A DNA stretch of 64,000 nt from Parvularculaceae bacterium (GCA_020446945.1 JAGRDS010000019.1:1-64000); one strand, 5' to 3'. Shown: positions 46,506-56,209, numbered from the stretch's first letter. Program-made: numbers and translations. The notes: generated by a model not told the origin, from the sequence alone.

Positions 46506-47635
46506 CGCGCACATGCCGCGTTTATCAGCGCCGCTTCGAATTTCTCGAAACTGTCCGCCCACCGATGGCGCCGCGCTGTGGCGAGAGCTGCCTCCGACAT
46601 GGATTTCCACACTGGCGCCGGCGCGCGAATAATGCGCTCGGCCGCGTCGGCGATTATTTGAGCGCTAGCGCTTTCGACCAGAGCGCCGTTCTCGGAGGTG
46701 ACGAGATCGGGCGCGGCGCCGGCGGGGCGCGCGACGATCGGCGTGCCGCAGGCGAAAGCTTCCAGCAAGGGGAGCCCGTAACCTTCCTGATCGCTCAAAA
46801 ACAACCAGGCGTCGCACGCCGCATATATAGCTGCAATTTTTTCCTGTGTCGGAGTGGGCGAATACTCGACCCAGTCGGGGACCGCGCCGCGTTCCGGCGC
46901 GCCGCGCGGGCCGAAGGCGAAAACGCGCAATTGCGGGATTGAGGCGCGCAGCAATTGGCACGTTTCCACGGCGAGATCGGTGCGTTTTGCGGGGTTGTCA
47001 GATGCGACAAAACCGATTGTCGGCGCGGCGTTTTTAAGGCGCGGCGCGCCCGGAGCGAATAAATTTGTATCAACGCCGTTCGGGATGATTTCACAGTCGG
47101 GACGGGCGTATTCGTCGGCGATGACGGACTTCAACCAGCGCGATACTGTGAGCAGGCGAATATCGCTGCGAAACAGCTTTTCGATTGTCTCAGAGTCGGA
47201 AAATATCGCGTCCGCGTCGCGGCCCTGGACGAAATAGATCTTTTCTCCCTTTGACGGCGGCATCTCCGCCATCCATTCGCCGGCTCGCCAGAATGAGGCG
47301 ATCAAAATGTCCGCGTCGGGAATGTCGTCCGAATTCAAACGACGTCTTCCGTCGATCAACTTCAATTCCAGGCCCTCACGCTGGAAATGTGACGGTGAGA
47401 CGCGCCGCCGGCGCGAAAGCCCGAAAATTTTGAGGAGTTTCCTCAAACCGTGCACCGGGGGTTCGCCAAGGCCGACAATCGAAACTTCGTGACCGTTGTC
47501 TTTCAGCATTCTTGCATAGCGCGCATTAACGCGCGCGCCGCCGGACATCGACGGCCTCGATATGAGGAAGGTCACTTTCAAAGCTGTCGGCTTTCTTGTC
47601 GCGGCGGGCAGTGGCGTTCGTATGGCGCTTGACAC
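46466..47635 (-). CDS. GT4-type glycosyltransferase
   Basis: About 389 residues. The GT-B fold of family 4 is shown by an N-terminal 'FLISRPSMSGGARVNARYARML' (split near 23-44, with the glycine-rich acceptor loop), 'VIPNGVDTNLFAPG' style 'CEIIPNGVDTNLF' near 185, and the nucleotide-sugar motif 'SDQEGYGLPLLEAFACG' near 300. Sugar and acceptor are unknown; it is isolated from other envelope genes. I take GTG 47635 as the start, but the true start may lie at a TTG or GTG near residues 19-21, just before 'KVTFLISRP'. Its last 13 codons overlap HIBCH antisense. Confidence 0.85.
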   Translation of the reverse strand: MSSAIRTPLPAATRKPTALKVTFLISRPSMSGGARVNARYARMLKDNGHEVSIVGLGEPPVHGLRKLLKIFGLSRRRRVSPSHFQREGLELKLIDGRRRLNSDDIPDADILIASFWRAGEWMAEMPPSKGEKIYFVQGRDADAIFSDSETIEKLFRSDIRLLTVSRWLKSVIADEYARPDCEIIPNGVDTNLFAPGAPRLKNAAPTIGFVASDNPAKRTDLAVETCQLLRASIPQLRVFAFGPRGAPERGAVPDWVEYSPTPTQEKIAAIYAACDAWLFLSDQEGYGLPLLEAFACGTPIVARPAGAAPDLVTSENGALVESASAQIIADAAERIIRAPAPVWKSMSEAALATARRHRWADSFEKFEAALINAACARQGSVNPRSSGSK

Positions 47636-47715
47636 TCACCCGATGCGCGCCGGCGCGTCAACCGTGACGATGAGCAAAGCCTTGCGCATGGCGCGCGCGT
47701 TGGCCATCGCTGAGC

Positions 47716-48087
47716 CTATTGACCCGATTGTTGAGTATCGACGCCGAAGGAAAGTCCGGCTTCGCGATCGTGCTGCCAGATAACTTTGGCGATCCGCCTG
47801 ACGCCGGCCTGCGCTATGGAAAGACAAACGTCCTCCGGCAAGGCTGCTTCGCCCTCAAGAACGATCCGCGCGCCCGTATCGGCGTAATCGCGAATGACGC
47901 AGGCGATTTCGTTGTTGCCTGAATAAGTGATGCGCCCAACCTTGAACGTCGGCAGGCGTTCCGATCCGCGCTTTGCTTTCTTGCGCGCAGCCGCAAGCGC
48001 CGAGGCCTTGCCGAAGGCTGGGGTTTTCGGCGCTGAAAGCGTCTGCAATCGTTTGTTTAGTCGATCGTCGATCGGATTCGTCGGCAT
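47716..48087 (-). CDS. PilZ-domain protein 1
   Basis: A 123-residue protein with a basic N-terminal half and a C-terminal PilZ-like barrel: 'ACVIRDYADTGARIVLEGEA' (D-x-S/A-x-x-G type motif; here D-Y-A-D-T-G) and 'KVIWQHDREAGLSFG'. The RxxxR c-di-GMP motif is not clear in 'RITYSGNNEIA', so c-di-GMP binding is doubtful. It resembles the next gene over its PilZ part, so they look like tandem paralogues. Function unknown. Confidence 0.75.
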   Translation of the reverse strand: MPTNPIDDRLNKRLQTLSAPKTPAFGKASALAAARKKAKRGSERLPTFKVGRITYSGNNEIACVIRDYADTGARIVLEGEAALPEDVCLSIAQAGVRRIAKVIWQHDREAGLSFGVDTQQSGQ

Positions 48088-48161
48088 GAAAGGTTCGGTC
48101 CTGTCACCGCGCCTTGCGAAAGGATGAGTATCGGCGCGGCATGATTTGGATTTCGTTAATG

Positions 48162-48545
48162 TTACATACGCCCATTTCCGAACCGGACTTTACGTTCGAT
48201 TAAGAAAGACAAGCCCGCCATATTTGCGCGCCTCCAGATGACCCGGGCGCGCTTTAACACGCCGGCCGTGGTCACTTTCAACGAGACAAATTCCGGGAGT
48301 CCCCCGACGTCATCGAGGCGGATTCGCGCGCCGTTTTCGCTCCAGTCTGTAATGATGCACGCGATTTCGCCTGAGCCGGGAACGACGATCCGTCCCTGTT
48401 TGAAAACATCAATGCGCCGCGCGGTGCGGTCGGTTCGCTGGCGCGCCTCATTCTCGCTTTCCGTTGGCGGCGGCGCGGCGACCGGCGTTTGCGTCAATCC
48501 AGCCAGTCGGCGCTGCAATTTCTCTTCATCCATCGACTTGACCAT
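48162..48545 (-). CDS. PilZ-domain protein 2
   Basis: This 127-residue paralogue of the neighbouring gene has the barrel pattern 'ACIITDWSENGARIRLDD' (D-W-S-x-x-G, the canonical DxSxxG) and 'RVIWRRANMAGLSF'. 'RRIDVFKQGRIV' gives an Arg-rich segment at the place of RxxxR. It could bind c-di-GMP better than its twin, but this is inference. I choose ATG 48545, preceded by AAGGGG, over ATG 48572, which lacks a site. Confidence 0.75.
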   Translation of the reverse strand: MVKSMDEEKLQRRLAGLTQTPVAAPPPTESENEARQRTDRTARRIDVFKQGRIVVPGSGEIACIITDWSENGARIRLDDVGGLPEFVSLKVTTAGVLKRARVIWRRANMAGLSFLIERKVRFGNGRM

Positions 48546-48674
48546 TACGGACCGCCCCTTGGAAAATTGCAAAACAACAATAACACAACCTATAGGAGTA
48601 TTACATCGCTAATTCGTTAATATTGGCGAGCGACCGCGCTTCCGCCCGCGCCGATTGGCGATTAGGAGCAGGCC

Positions 48675-50507
48675 ATGACGCCGTTTAACGAAACCCACGC
48701 GAAGCCGAAACATTTCGGCGCGACGCTATTGCGTATGGCCCGCATTCTCGGGCGCGCCGAACTTGCGCGGTGGCGATTGCGCATGGCGGGCGCCGGACTG
48801 GTTACGCTGGCCGCGAAAGCCTTCGCTGTTTCCGCTCCGGTTTTTATGGGCGCCGGCATAAACAATGTCCTTGAAGGAGATCGCGGTTCTGCGATTGCGG
48901 CGCCGTTTGTCGCTTCGTTTGTTCTGTTCGCGATTGCGCGGTTTCTATCAAACGGGCTTCCGCAGATCAGGGACGCGTTTTTTACGCGCGTTACACAGGA
49001 CGCCAACAGGGTCGTCGCCGTCGAAGCGTTTGCACACGCCCAGGCCCAGTCGCTCCAGTTCCATCTGACGCGAAGGGCTGGCGCGATAAACCGGATAATA
49101 GAGCGCGGCGCTGGCGCAATGGAATTCCTGTTGCGGTTTCTTGCGTTCAATATCGGCCCGACGGCGGTGGAACTTGTTCTCGCTGCCAGCGTCATGGCGG
49201 CGCTCTATTCGTGGAAACTGGCGATTGTCGTCCTTGCGACAATCGTCGCCTACACGATTTTTACGATCGTCATAACCGAATGGCGCAGCAAGCAACGCCG
49301 GGCAATGAACGAGGCGGATACCGAACTTCGCGCCATAACGATGGATACGCTGACAAATTTCGAAACGGTGAAAGCCTTCGCCGCAGAAACCCGCGAGTCA
49401 GAACGCTACGATCGGGCGATGCGCGCCTATAACGAGCGTTATGTCGTTCAGGCGCAATCGCTGTCGGTGCTGAACGCGGGGCAGGAATTCGTAATGAGCG
49501 CGGGGCTGCTCGCTGCGGCGCTCGTCGCCGCGTTCACTGTGCGCGAGGGCGCGCTTAAGGCGGGCGATATCACTGCGGTTATATTGATGCTTACAAACAT
49601 TTACCGGCCGCTCGGCATTCTCGGTTTCGCGTGGCGGGAAATCAAACAGGGCGCGATTGATATAGAAAAACTTTTCGATCTGCTTGATTCCCGTCCAGAA
49701 ATTGAGGATCCGCCCGGGGCGCCCGCGCTCGCGCCGCACGCCGGCGCAATCAGGTTCGATCACGTTTCCTTCAAGCACGAAGGGCGCGAGGCGGGACTGG
49801 ACGAAGTCGAGATCGACATTCGAGGCGGTGCTTTTGTCGGGCTCGTCGGCCCTTCCGGCGCCGGCAAGTCGACAATCCTCAAACTGTTATTCCGGTTCTA
49901 TGAGCCGTCCGCAGGAAAAATACTCATCGACGGCGTCGATATTCGGGGGGTTTCGCAAACCTCGTTGCGCGCCGCACTCGGCCTCGTGCCGCAGGAAGTC
50001 GTTTTGTTCAACGATACGCTACGATTTAATCTCGCCTATGCGCGCCCAGACGCAGATGAAGAAAAGATCATGAACGCCGCGCGGCGCGCGCAGCTCGGTC
50101 CATTCATCGACAGCTTGCCGGCCGGGCTTGAAACGCGCGTGGGCGAGCGCGGTCTCAAATTGTCGGGGGGCGAAAAGCAACGAGTAGGCGTTGCGCGCGC
50201 GATCCTATTGAATCCGGCGATCCTGGTTCTTGACGAGGCGACGTCGTCACTCGATTCGGAGACGGAAAAGGAAGTTCAGCAGGCGTTGGTCGAGGCGGCG
50301 CGCGGGCGCACGACGATCGCCGTCGCGCACCGGTTATCGACGATCGCGCGCGCCGACATCATTTATGTTCTCGATCGGGGCGAAATAGTCGAACAAGGTC
50401 GTCACGACGATTTGCTGGCTCAAAACGGGCTATACGCGGCGCTCTGGAGACGACAGACGGAACAGGACAGGAGCGAACGAACGCGAATATTCGAACGCTC
50501 GCCCTAG
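48675..50507 (+). CDS. Atm1/ABCB7-type ABC exporter
   Basis: This 610-residue half-transporter has six helices (residues about 30-330), then one ATPase domain with Walker A 'GPSGAGKST', signature 'LSGGEKQRVGVARA', Walker B 'ILVLDEATSSLD' and switch 'AHRLST'. 'MDTLTNFETVKAFAAE' near 217-232 matches the Atm1-type consensus. This group exports glutathione-linked compounds, supporting Fe-S cluster assembly or heavy-metal tolerance. Homodimer in the inner membrane expected. The 128-base upstream region is AT-rich. Its TAG shares CTAG with the next gene's stop. Confidence 0.9.
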   Translation: MTPFNETHAKPKHFGATLLRMARILGRAELARWRLRMAGAGLVTLAAKAFAVSAPVFMGAGINNVLEGDRGSAIAAPFVASFVLFAIARFLSNGLPQIRDAFFTRVTQDANRVVAVEAFAHAQAQSLQFHLTRRAGAINRIIERGAGAMEFLLRFLAFNIGPTAVELVLAASVMAALYSWKLAIVVLATIVAYTIFTIVITEWRSKQRRAMNEADTELRAITMDTLTNFETVKAFAAETRESERYDRAMRAYNERYVVQAQSLSVLNAGQEFVMSAGLLAAALVAAFTVREGALKAGDITAVILMLTNIYRPLGILGFAWREIKQGAIDIEKLFDLLDSRPEIEDPPGAPALAPHAGAIRFDHVSFKHEGREAGLDEVEIDIRGGAFVGLVGPSGAGKSTILKLLFRFYEPSAGKILIDGVDIRGVSQTSLRAALGLVPQEVVLFNDTLRFNLAYARPDADEEKIMNAARRAQLGPFIDSLPAGLETRVGERGLKLSGGEKQRVGVARAILLNPAILVLDEATSSLDSETEKEVQQALVEAARGRTTIAVAHRLSTIARADIIYVLDRGEIVEQGRHDDLLAQNGLYAALWRRQTEQDRSERTRIFERSP

Positions 50508-53500
50508 GTCGAGGAACGGCGGCGCGCCGAGAGGTTTGACAGCACCCATTGGTCGATCTTCGATAGAAGCGCGTCCTGTTTGACGGGTTTCGGAAGATAA
50601 TCGTCCATACCCGCGTCAAGGCAACGCTGGCGGTCTTCCTCAAGGGCGTGTGCTGTAACACCGACGATTGGCGTACGCTCGCCGCGCTTCGCCTGGAGCT
50701 TTCGGATGGCGCCGGTCGCTTCGACTCCGTCCATTTCCGGCATAGATATGTCCATAAAAATCAAGTCGAAAGACTTCTCGGAGATCTTTTCAACTGCGGC
50801 GCGGCCGTCTTCGGCGATCGTAACGCGGCATCCAATTTTTTCGAGCATGGACCGGATGACCATCTGGTTGACGATATTGTCCTCGGCGACGAGAACTTCG
50901 ACACGATATTCGGGCGTCCTCGTCTGCGCGTTATCGCTGGCCTTTAACAATGCTTGTGTCATTCGCGCGCTTTTCACGGCGCGCTCGTTCAGGGAAAGGA
51001 TAATAGTGTCGTAAAGCATCGAAGCGCGCGCCGGTTTTGCAAGGCAAGCGTCAAAGTGCGATTCCCCGTCGCTGCTCGCCTGCGGCAAGCCCGTTGCGGA
51101 CGTCAATAGGACAATCGGGATCGATGATGTCAAAGGATCGGCGCGCAGCCGGGCCGACAATTGCGAGCCTTTGAATTCGCGCGCCTGTTCGTCAATTATG
51201 ATCACGTCAAATGGCGCGCCGCTTTTCGACGCCTGGCGCGCAGCGTCGAGAGCCGCGCCGGCGGCGCAGGTCAGGTTCTCGATCCGCCGTGAGGTGAGTT
51301 GTTCGGCGAGAATCTCGCGATTGGCGGCGATTTCGTCGACGACTAGCGCACGCAAGCCGTCGAATTCGGCCGCGGCGGCTGCGCCAGAGCGAATATCAAC
51401 CGGAAAATCGGCGCGAAAGACGAAGCGCGAGCCTTTTCCCAATCGGCTGGTCGCACTGATTTCACCGCCCATTGCACAGGCTATTTTTTGTGAAATCGCC
51501 AGGCCGAGACCGGTGCCGTCGTGGCGGCGCGCGGACGAATTATCCGCCTGCTCAAAGGCTTCAAAGATCGATTCGAGTTTTTCCGGCGCAATTCCGCAAC
51601 CGGTGTCTTCGACACTTATGGAGACGTTTGCGGTGTCGCCGCAGCGATCCGCGGTCGCCGCGATTTCGATCCGTCCCGCGTCGGTGAATTTCACGGCGTT
51701 GCCGAGAAGGTTGGTTACGATTTGTCGGACGCGGACAGCATCGCCGATGAAAGCTTCACCCATCTCCGGTTCGTAGCGGAACGTCAGCTCCAGGCTTTTC
51801 TCTTTCGCGGATAGATTGAGAAGCGCAATCACGTCCTCTATAATTTCGCGCAGGTTGAATGGCTCCGAGCCAATCGTCATCTTACCCGCCTCCAGTTTTG
51901 AGAAGTCGAGTATATCGTTGATGATCGTCAACAGGTTCTCGCCGCTGTTTACGATCACCTGCGCCATTTCCCGTTGGCGCGGCGCGAGCCCGGTATCGAG
52001 CAACAGCGTCGACATGCCGACGACTCCGTTCATCGGCGTCCTGATTTCATGGCTCATATTCGCCAGGAATGCGGATTTGGCCCGGTTGGCGGCTTGCGCG
52101 GCTTCGGTCGCCGATTGCAGGTTTGCGTTCAACAATTCAAGTTCAAGTTCGCGTTGCTTCAGTTCAGTGATGTCGGCGTAAGTGACGACATATCCTCCGC
52201 ACGGGCGGCGACGGATTTTCTCGGAAATTATCTTTCCGTCCTTTTGCCGGCGCACGGTTGCAAAAAACCCACCCTCGGCGAGTGCTGTTCGCATCGCGGC
52301 GAAATAAGCTTCCGTCGTCTCATACGGGTAAAGCTTATGGCGCATCCCGATTTCGAGAATGTCCCTGATATTCTTTCCGACCGTCCATACAGCCGGCGGC
52401 AGTCCCGAAATCGCCGCGGCCTTGGAATTCACGGTCTCGATGATGGCGTCCTCGTCAAACACGACTATTCCGTCCGCCATCGATTCAATGACTTCATCGA
52501 GAAGCGAATTTCGCTCCAGTAATTCGGCGGTGCGGGTTTGAACTTCCTCTTCGAGATTGGCGTTCGCTGCGACGAGTTCGGCGCGCGCTCTTTCGGCTTC
52601 GCGCCGCGCGATCATTTCCGAAGTTACATTGCGGCCGACGCCGCGATAGCCGCGGAACTCGCCGCGCTCGGAAAATACCGGTTTGCCGCTGCGCGCGAGC
52701 CAGATCGACTTCCCATCGGGACCGATAAATTCGGAAACGGCATCCTTGAAAGAGCCGCGCCGGTCGAGCGCGTCGGGATGTTCGTGAACAAGCCCGTACT
52801 TCTCCGCCGGCGACTCGTTCATTTTGTGGCCGATCAGGTCTTTGTGCTGAATGCCGGTGATCTCGTCGGCGCGCTCGGAGAAGTAGGTGTATCTCAGATC
52901 AGCGTCCGCTTCCCATAACCAGTCGGAGGCGCTTTCGGCGAAATCTTGAAATCTCTTTTCGCTATCCTCGATCCGGCTTTGCTGTTTGACGCGCTCGGTT
53001 AGGTCGGATGTCCATCCGCGAACGCCCTGGTAGACGCCGTTTTCATCGTAACAATGGTTCATCGACGTTGAGATCGTTCGCAATGAATCTTTAAAGTCAC
53101 GTACGACATAGGCGAAATTGCGAACGTCCATTCGCTCGGCGAGCGCGCATCGAAGATACGTTCTCTCCTCGGACGGTCCCGCATAAAATCCCTTATCGAA
53201 TACCTCGCTGATATGTCGCCCGAGAATCTCCTCGGGTTTTTTGCCGATAAGCTCTTCGATATTCGGCGACATATAGATCAGCCGGTGACCCGCGTCCGTC
53301 TCCCATGCCCAGTCCGACGCCATTTTCATGAAGTCGCGTAAGGTATCGCGGGCGCGTGCGGCGGCGGCTGTGTTTTCGGCCTTTTCAGCGCAAACCTCAT
53401 ACAGGAGGTGATGGTGGCGCGAAAGGATCTGGAAGGAGATAATTGCGCCCATCGAAAGCTCCCACGCCATGGCGTTCAGGGAGGATCCGCCCTCGATCAG

Positions 53501-53986
53501 CATACGAATTACAATTGGCGCGATGCAGATCAACAAAATCTGCCTGGAATGATATTTGTCCGCAGCCGCCGTCATGGCGCCGCCGACACCGCAAACAGCA
53601 GCCCAAGCGACCAGCACATATCGTTGGTCCGGCATGGCGAGTTCGAACAAGGCAAGAGAAATGAAAGCGCAGACAATCGCCTGTAGCGCGCCGAACAACG
53701 CCGTTTCAGCGAGGATTTGACGGCCGACTTGCGGGGTGAGCCGCTTTACGTCGAGTATCTTCCATCGATAGGATTGAAAGACGGCGAAGCAGGCATATAT
53801 TACGAACGATGATTTGAAGTGAAACAGATATTCGGGGTAGATCGCGAATATTATATAGGCGGTCGCGAATATGTTCGCGATATTGAATACAGGAATTTGA
53901 ATCTGAAGTTCAAGGAGGCGCCGCTCGACGACGAAGTCGGGCGCGTTCTGGTCGCCGCCGAAAAGTTTCAACAATAACGCCCGCAT
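50504..53986 (-). CDS. Large PAS hybrid histidine kinase with two receivers
   Basis: About 1160 residues. In order: five or six N-terminal membrane helices; PAS ('LIYMSPNIEELIGKKPEEIL'); PAS ('SDWLWEADADLRYTYFSERA'); a coiled coil ('RARAELVAANANLEEEVQT'); a PAS-like domain ('GIVVFDEDAIIETVNSKAA'); HisKA with His in 'NMSHEIRTPMNGVVG'; HATPase ('GTGLGLAISQKIACAMGG'); then two receivers. The first receiver's D-D pocket is degenerate ('ALVVDEIAANRE'), while the second is complete, with Asp in 'DLIFMDISMPEMDG' and 'KPV' at the end. ATG 53986, after GGGAGA, avoids overlap with the divergent DUF3137 gene that an upstream start would cause. The signal is unknown. Confidence 0.9.
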   Translation of the reverse strand: MRALLLKLFGGDQNAPDFVVERRLLELQIQIPVFNIANIFATAYIIFAIYPEYLFHFKSSFVIYACFAVFQSYRWKILDVKRLTPQVGRQILAETALFGALQAIVCAFISLALFELAMPDQRYVLVAWAAVCGVGGAMTAAADKYHSRQILLICIAPIVIRMLIEGGSSLNAMAWELSMGAIISFQILSRHHHLLYEVCAEKAENTAAAARARDTLRDFMKMASDWAWETDAGHRLIYMSPNIEELIGKKPEEILGRHISEVFDKGFYAGPSEERTYLRCALAERMDVRNFAYVVRDFKDSLRTISTSMNHCYDENGVYQGVRGWTSDLTERVKQQSRIEDSEKRFQDFAESASDWLWEADADLRYTYFSERADEITGIQHKDLIGHKMNESPAEKYGLVHEHPDALDRRGSFKDAVSEFIGPDGKSIWLARSGKPVFSERGEFRGYRGVGRNVTSEMIARREAERARAELVAANANLEEEVQTRTAELLERNSLLDEVIESMADGIVVFDEDAIIETVNSKAAAISGLPPAVWTVGKNIRDILEIGMRHKLYPYETTEAYFAAMRTALAEGGFFATVRRQKDGKIISEKIRRRPCGGYVVTYADITELKQRELELELLNANLQSATEAAQAANRAKSAFLANMSHEIRTPMNGVVGMSTLLLDTGLAPRQREMAQVIVNSGENLLTIINDILDFSKLEAGKMTIGSEPFNLREIIEDVIALLNLSAKEKSLELTFRYEPEMGEAFIGDAVRVRQIVTNLLGNAVKFTDAGRIEIAATADRCGDTANVSISVEDTGCGIAPEKLESIFEAFEQADNSSARRHDGTGLGLAISQKIACAMGGEISATSRLGKGSRFVFRADFPVDIRSGAAAAAEFDGLRALVVDEIAANREILAEQLTSRRIENLTCAAGAALDAARQASKSGAPFDVIIIDEQAREFKGSQLSARLRADPLTSSIPIVLLTSATGLPQASSDGESHFDACLAKPARASMLYDTIILSLNERAVKSARMTQALLKASDNAQTRTPEYRVEVLVAEDNIVNQMVIRSMLEKIGCRVTIAEDGRAAVEKISEKSFDLIFMDISMPEMDGVEATGAIRKLQAKRGERTPIVGVTAHALEEDRQRCLDAGMDDYLPKPVKQDALLSKIDQWVLSNLSARRRSST

Positions 53987-54095
53987 CGAACGCGCATCTC
54001 CCGCAATCCTGTTCGGATTTAAGCCAAGGACGTTAAATGGCGGTTTACCAAGTGCGGCGAGGGTTGGCCCGGGTAAAACGGGGAGCGATCTCCCA

Positions 54096-55076
54096 ATGTC
54101 GCTGAAACCGCCGTCCGGACGGCAGATTTTCCGGGGATTCGACACATATTACGGTTCTTCGATTGCGCCGTTTCTCGCCGAAAGGGAGGCTGACCGCGCC
54201 GGAGCGGTTACCAACATATTAATTCTCGGCGCCGCGACCCTGGCGCTGGCGAGCGCGTTTGCGTTTTTTGGACCTTTCGGAGACGGCAATCTCAAAGCTG
54301 CGATTTATATCGGCCTCGGCGGGAGCGTTTTGTGCGGCTGGCTGCTGGAACGAACCCGCACCGACATCACCCATGGTCTTCTCGGCCTTGTTGCATCGAG
54401 GCTTGGGTTTTCCTATCGCGGCGAACTGGGCCGCCCGGATTACTACGCCCGGTTCAGGGCGTTGAACCTGCTGCCGGGTCACAATCGCGAAGCGTGGGAA
54501 GATGAGATCCGCGGAATATATTCAGACGCCGCATTCACCTTGTGCGAAGCGCATCTGAAACAGAAATCGTCGGGCAGGAATTCCTCGACGCGAACCGTTT
54601 TCCACGGCCAGCTTCTCATCATAGATTATCCACGGCGATTTCTCGGCGTTACGGTCGTGTTGCGCGATACGGGGGTTCTCAATCGGCTCGGTAAGCCGGG
54701 CAAGGACTTTTCGCGCGTCGGTCTCGTTTCTGCGAAGTTTGAGAAGGCATTTGAAGCCTGGTCGACCGACCAGGTCGAAGCGCGCGAGCTGCTCGACCCG
54801 GTTGTGCTTGAGCGCTTCCTCGAGCTTGAAAAACTCTATGACGGAAAAAAAGTCCGCGCCGCTTTCGATAACGGGAGGTTGCTGATCGCAATTGAAACCG
54901 GAGACCGCTTGAATATGGGCACAATGTTCAAGCCGCTTGCCGGGGCAGGCAGGGTGGAGAAAATTCTCGCTGAATTCGACGCTGTGTTCGATCTTATCGA
55001 CGTGCTTTTAAAGCGGCCGGAGGGTCGCCTCGATGGCGCGTTTACAGTCGATAAGGTGCGCGCAAGCGCCCATTGA
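54096..55076 (+). CDS. DUF3137 membrane protein
   Basis: 326 residues. The N-terminal 'FRGFDTYYGSSIAPFLAERE' precedes two helices (about 40-58 and 67-85). A cytosolic part follows with 'YSDAAFTLCEAHLKQK', 'TVFHGQLLIIDYPRRFLGVTVVL' (split near 163-185) and 'RAAFDNGRLLIAIETGDRL'. This is the DUF3137 arrangement, unknown in function but often next to galanin/LemA-type membrane proteins, which are not seen here. It is divergent from the hybrid kinase gene and convergent with the helicase gene. Confidence 0.85.
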   Translation: MSLKPPSGRQIFRGFDTYYGSSIAPFLAEREADRAGAVTNILILGAATLALASAFAFFGPFGDGNLKAAIYIGLGGSVLCGWLLERTRTDITHGLLGLVASRLGFSYRGELGRPDYYARFRALNLLPGHNREAWEDEIRGIYSDAAFTLCEAHLKQKSSGRNSSTRTVFHGQLLIIDYPRRFLGVTVVLRDTGVLNRLGKPGKDFSRVGLVSAKFEKAFEAWSTDQVEARELLDPVVLERFLELEKLYDGKKVRAAFDNGRLLIAIETGDRLNMGTMFKPLAGAGRVEKILAEFDAVFDLIDVLLKRPEGRLDGAFTVDKVRASAH

Positions 55077-55083
55077 GCGGGCG

Positions 55084-56190
55084 CTATCGCACGAGCGTAA
55101 GTTTGTTCGCCGCGCGCGTCACGCCAGTGTAAAGCCAGCGCGAGGCGTGTTCGCGGAATGCGTAGCTTTCGTCGAAAAGGACAATCTCATCCCATTGGCT
55201 TCCTTGCGCCTTGTGGACGGTGAGGGCGTATCCGAAATCGAATTCGTCGGAATTTCTGCGTTGCGCCCACGGAACGCTTTCGGGTCCGTCAGTAAACATC
55301 GCCTTGGGAACGGATATTGAAACATTCTTGCCGCCGTCTTCCGGCGCGACGATCATGCGCGCCTTTTCTCCGCGCGGCGCCTTGCGCAATACGACTGACC
55401 AAATGCCGCCGTTCAAAAGACCCTTGGACTTGTTGTTGCGAAGGCAGACGAGTTTTTCCATCGCCTCCGGCATTGGATCGGTATGGTTCTTCAATTCTCG
55501 GATGCGGTCGTTGAATCGCTTGCGCGTTCTATTGGTTCCAACGAGGATTTGATCGGCGGCGAGAATATCGTCGGACGCGATTTCGTCCTTGCGGATAATC
55601 CGGCATAGGTGATCGCCGCCGAAATCGTCCGAGCCGGTTTGCGGCTTTCCTTCGCGGATCTGCATGGACAGACGGATGATCGGATTATCCCTCGCCTGGC
55701 GGTGAATTTCGGTCAGCATGAAGTCAGGTTCGGTATCGGTGAAAAATCCTCCGCCTTTGACGGGCGGCAATTGCGCCGGATCGCCAAGCACGAGAACAGG
55801 CTTGCCGAATGAAAGAAGATCACGGCCGAGTTCTTCATCGACCATCGAACATTCGTCAATGATGATGAGATCGGCGGTCGAAGCGGGCGCATCGCGGCGG
55901 ATGGTGAACATCAGCTCGCCTTCCTCCGCCTCATCGTCGCGCGCCGGGCGATAAATGAGCGAATGGATCGTCGTCGCACCGGCGCACCCTTTTTGCCGCA
56001 TTACATGCGCCGCCTTGCCGGTAAAGGCGGCGAAAGCGACCTCGCCGTCAGAGTTTTCCGCAAAGTGACGCGCCAATGTCGTCTTGCCGGCGCCGGCGTA
56101 ACCGAACAGGCGGAAGACCTGAGCGTCGCCCTTTTTCAGCCATCGATCGACGGCTTTTAGGGCGTTGTCCTGTTCAGGGGAAAAGAGCAT
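55084..56190 (-). CDS. Compact RecD-like (SF1B) DNA helicase
   Basis: 368 residues. Walker A 'RLFGYAGAGKTTLARHF' is near 27-43, motif II 'DLIIIDECSMVDEELG' near 107-122, motif III 'PVLVLGDPAQLPPVKGGGFF', and C-terminal UvrD_C_2 'YALTVHKAQGSQWDEIVLF' near 328 with 'RWLYTGVTRAANKLTLV' at the end. It lacks the long N-terminal region of RecD2 and resembles the small Dda-like helicases seen in phages and many alphaproteobacteria. No RecB or RecC is nearby. Presumably 5'-3' unwinding in repair or replication restart. Confidence 0.88.
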   Translation of the reverse strand: MLFSPEQDNALKAVDRWLKKGDAQVFRLFGYAGAGKTTLARHFAENSDGEVAFAAFTGKAAHVMRQKGCAGATTIHSLIYRPARDDEAEEGELMFTIRRDAPASTADLIIIDECSMVDEELGRDLLSFGKPVLVLGDPAQLPPVKGGGFFTDTEPDFMLTEIHRQARDNPIIRLSMQIREGKPQTGSDDFGGDHLCRIIRKDEIASDDILAADQILVGTNRTRKRFNDRIRELKNHTDPMPEAMEKLVCLRNNKSKGLLNGGIWSVVLRKAPRGEKARMIVAPEDGGKNVSISVPKAMFTDGPESVPWAQRRNSDEFDFGYALTVHKAQGSQWDEIVLFDESYAFREHASRWLYTGVTRAANKLTLVR

Positions 56191-56209
56191 CCGAGTTAGT
56201 GTTTCTTTC

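Noticed and set aside
53987-54145. Longer N-terminus for the PAS hybrid kinase
   Set aside because: It would overlap the divergent DUF3137 gene by 50 bases and adds a Pro-rich, non-membrane leader; ATG 53986 has a GGGAGA site.
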